Shown: positions 62,935 through 64,000 of the stretch, piece after piece
Layout: each line of letters begins with the position of its first letter
Position numbering within the stretch: the first letter of the stretch is position 1
Assembly: GCF_000430785.1 (NCBI RefSeq)
Contig: NZ_KE387247.1
Coordinates: 21,124 to 85,123, forward strand
Origin: Ectobacillus panaciterrae DSM 19096
GTDB taxonomy: Bacteria > Bacillota > Bacilli > Bacillales > Bacillaceae_G
Reading direction: 5' to 3'
DNA length: 64,000 bases
Position numbers and translations under genes: made by a program
The notes under the pieces: model-generated
Seen by the model: only the letters and a program-made list of their open reading frames with translations
The model's database searches: none
Told to the model about the DNA's origin: nothing

Positions 62935-64000
62935 TTAAAATTCTTTTGTGTACTTATGATGCTGTGTAATGTTTTGCAAAATGAGATCCATCCGATCTTG
63001 ACCAAACTGTGCGACTAAAGCATCTGCTAGTTCCCATGCAACAACCGCTTCAGCGACAACACCTGCTGCTGGTACAGCACAGCTATCGGAGCGTTCAATG
63101 CTTGCTTGAAATGGCATTTTTGTCTCAATATCTACACTTGCAAGCGGCTTATATAACGTAGGAATTGGCTTCATGACACCTCTTATGATAATCGGCATAC
63201 CTGTTGTCATCCCGCCTTCTAGTCCGCCAGCGTTATTTGTTTTTCTTGTATAACCTGTTTCTTCATTCCACAGTATTTCATCGTGAACAGCACTGCCTGG
63301 TTGCCTAGCTGCTTCAAATCCAATTCCAATCTCCGCTCCTTTAAAAGCATTAATGCTCATGATTGCTGCGGCCAGCTTTGCATCTAACTTTCGATCATAA
63401 TGAACGTAGCTGCCGACACCAATCGGCATGCCTTCTGCGATTACTTCAACGACGCCGCCAATCGAATCTCCTGTATTTTTCGCTGCATCAATCGCATCCA
63501 TCATCGCTTGCTCCGCTTTTTTATCTAAGCAGCGAACAGGTGAATTTTCTGATTTCAGCTGCACTTCTTCTAATGATACGTGTGAAATCCGATTTGCTTT
63601 TACACCGCCAATTTCAAGGACATGACCTGCAATAGTAACTCCTAATTCAGTAAGAATCTTTTTCGCCACCGCACCTGCTGCAACTCGGACAGTTGTTTCT
63701 CGCGCTGAGGAACGCTCCAATACGTTACGCATATCCCGATGACCGTATTTTATGGCACCATTTAAATCCGCATGTCCTGGGCGCGGGTTCGTAATCGTTC
63801 GTTTCATTTCTTTACTTTCTTGTTCAGAAATTGGCTGAGCTCCCATCACTTTCGTCCAATGTTTGAAATCATCATTTTTTACGACTAGCGTAATTGGTGA
63901 ACCAAGCGTGTAACCGTGTCGAACTCCACTTACAATTTCAACCGTATCCGTTTCAATTTGCATGCGTCGCCCGCGGCCATAACCTTTTTGTCTTCTCAGT
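62935..64000 (-). CDS. aroC: Chorismate synthase (partial, N-terminus outside window)
   Basis: Converts 5-enolpyruvylshikimate-3-phosphate to chorismate with reduced flavin. Visible family motifs: [12 protein letters not shown] at the window edge, then [45 protein letters not shown], and [20 protein letters not shown] near the end. The frame is open through position 64000, so the start lies beyond it. In Bacillus the gene is also called aroF. Confidence 0.93.
   Translation of the reverse strand, partial: LRRQKGYGRGRRMQIETDTVEIVSGVRHGYTLGSPITLVVKNDDFKHWTKVMGAQPISEQESKEMKRTITNPRPGHADLNGAIKYGHRDMRNVLERSSARETTVRVAAGAVAKKILTELGVTIAGHVLEIGGVKANRISHVSLEEVQLKSENSPVRCLDKKAEQAMMDAIDAAKNTGDSIGGVVEVIAEGMPIGVGSYVHYDRKLDAKLAAAIMSINAFKGAEIGIGFEAARQPGSAVHDEILWNEETGYTRKTNNAGGLEGGMTTGMPIIIRGVMKPIPTLYKPLASVDIETKMPFQASIERSDSCAVPAAGVVAEAVVAWELADALVAQFGQDRMDLILQNITQHHKYTKEF

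Overview
The window reads as chromosome of a spore-forming member of the Bacillaceae. Evidence for this is the B. subtilis-like order ponA-recU-yppC-sspM-yppD-yppE-yppF-yppG, then ypsA-gpsB-rnpB-ypsC-ypvA-ypwA-bpsA-bpsB-dynA-ypbS-ypcP, then ypdQ-ypeP-ypeQ-DUF2564-cspD, together with a small acid-soluble spore protein (sspM), a CotD-type coat protein, strong GGAGG ribosome sites and many rho-independent hairpins. The species cannot be fixed from sequence alone; relatives of the B. cereus group or Ectobacillus would fit.

Positions 1-43.9 kb are mostly backbone. They begin with the C-terminally truncated class A penicillin-binding protein gene ponA with recU, divergent from the ypp genes and the cell-division adaptor gpsB. 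Then come RNase P RNA, an RNA methyltransferase, a DinG-type helicase, an M32 carboxypeptidase, a type III polyketide synthase plus methyltransferase pair, a Fur-controlled 29-residue protein, the double dynamin DynA, a 6S RNA, the YpcP exonuclease, two RNase H-like proteins, cspD, transporters (EamA, LysE, DUF485 plus acetate-type symporter) and topoisomerase III. Non-coding stretches at 4.3, 27.1, 30.9 and 31.6 kb hold a family of about 120-bp nested palindromic repeats whose stems covary between copies. The 9 x 18-bp and 6 x 12-bp tandem repeats inside the CotD-like gene are also notable.

Positions 44.0-59.95 kb look like an acquired, mosaic island of about 16 kb. It lies between two 60-bp direct repeats (56/60 identical) that each contain a terminator hairpin, the first directly behind topB. 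It carries a likely tartrate/D-malate to glycerate module (FCD-type GntR regulator, ttuC-like dehydrogenase, glycerate kinase), insertion-sequence debris, a broken MarR gene, a GalE-like epimerase, and a complete Gram-positive-type Pel exopolysaccharide operon (pelD-pelE-pelA deacetylase-pelF-pelG) followed by two TIM-barrel glycosidase-like genes. The epimerase could supply UDP-GalNAc, PelF polymerises it with PelD/E/G, PelA(DA) deacetylates the polymer, and the separate glycosidases could replace the hydrolase half that Gram-negative PelA carries. The PelD here ends after its GAF domain and has no GGDEF-like domain, so the usual c-di-GMP control is probably absent or altered.

Positions 60.1-64.0 kb return to ordinary metabolism: an EamA exporter divergent from an Lrp/AsnC regulator, proC, and a chorismate synthase cut by the window end.
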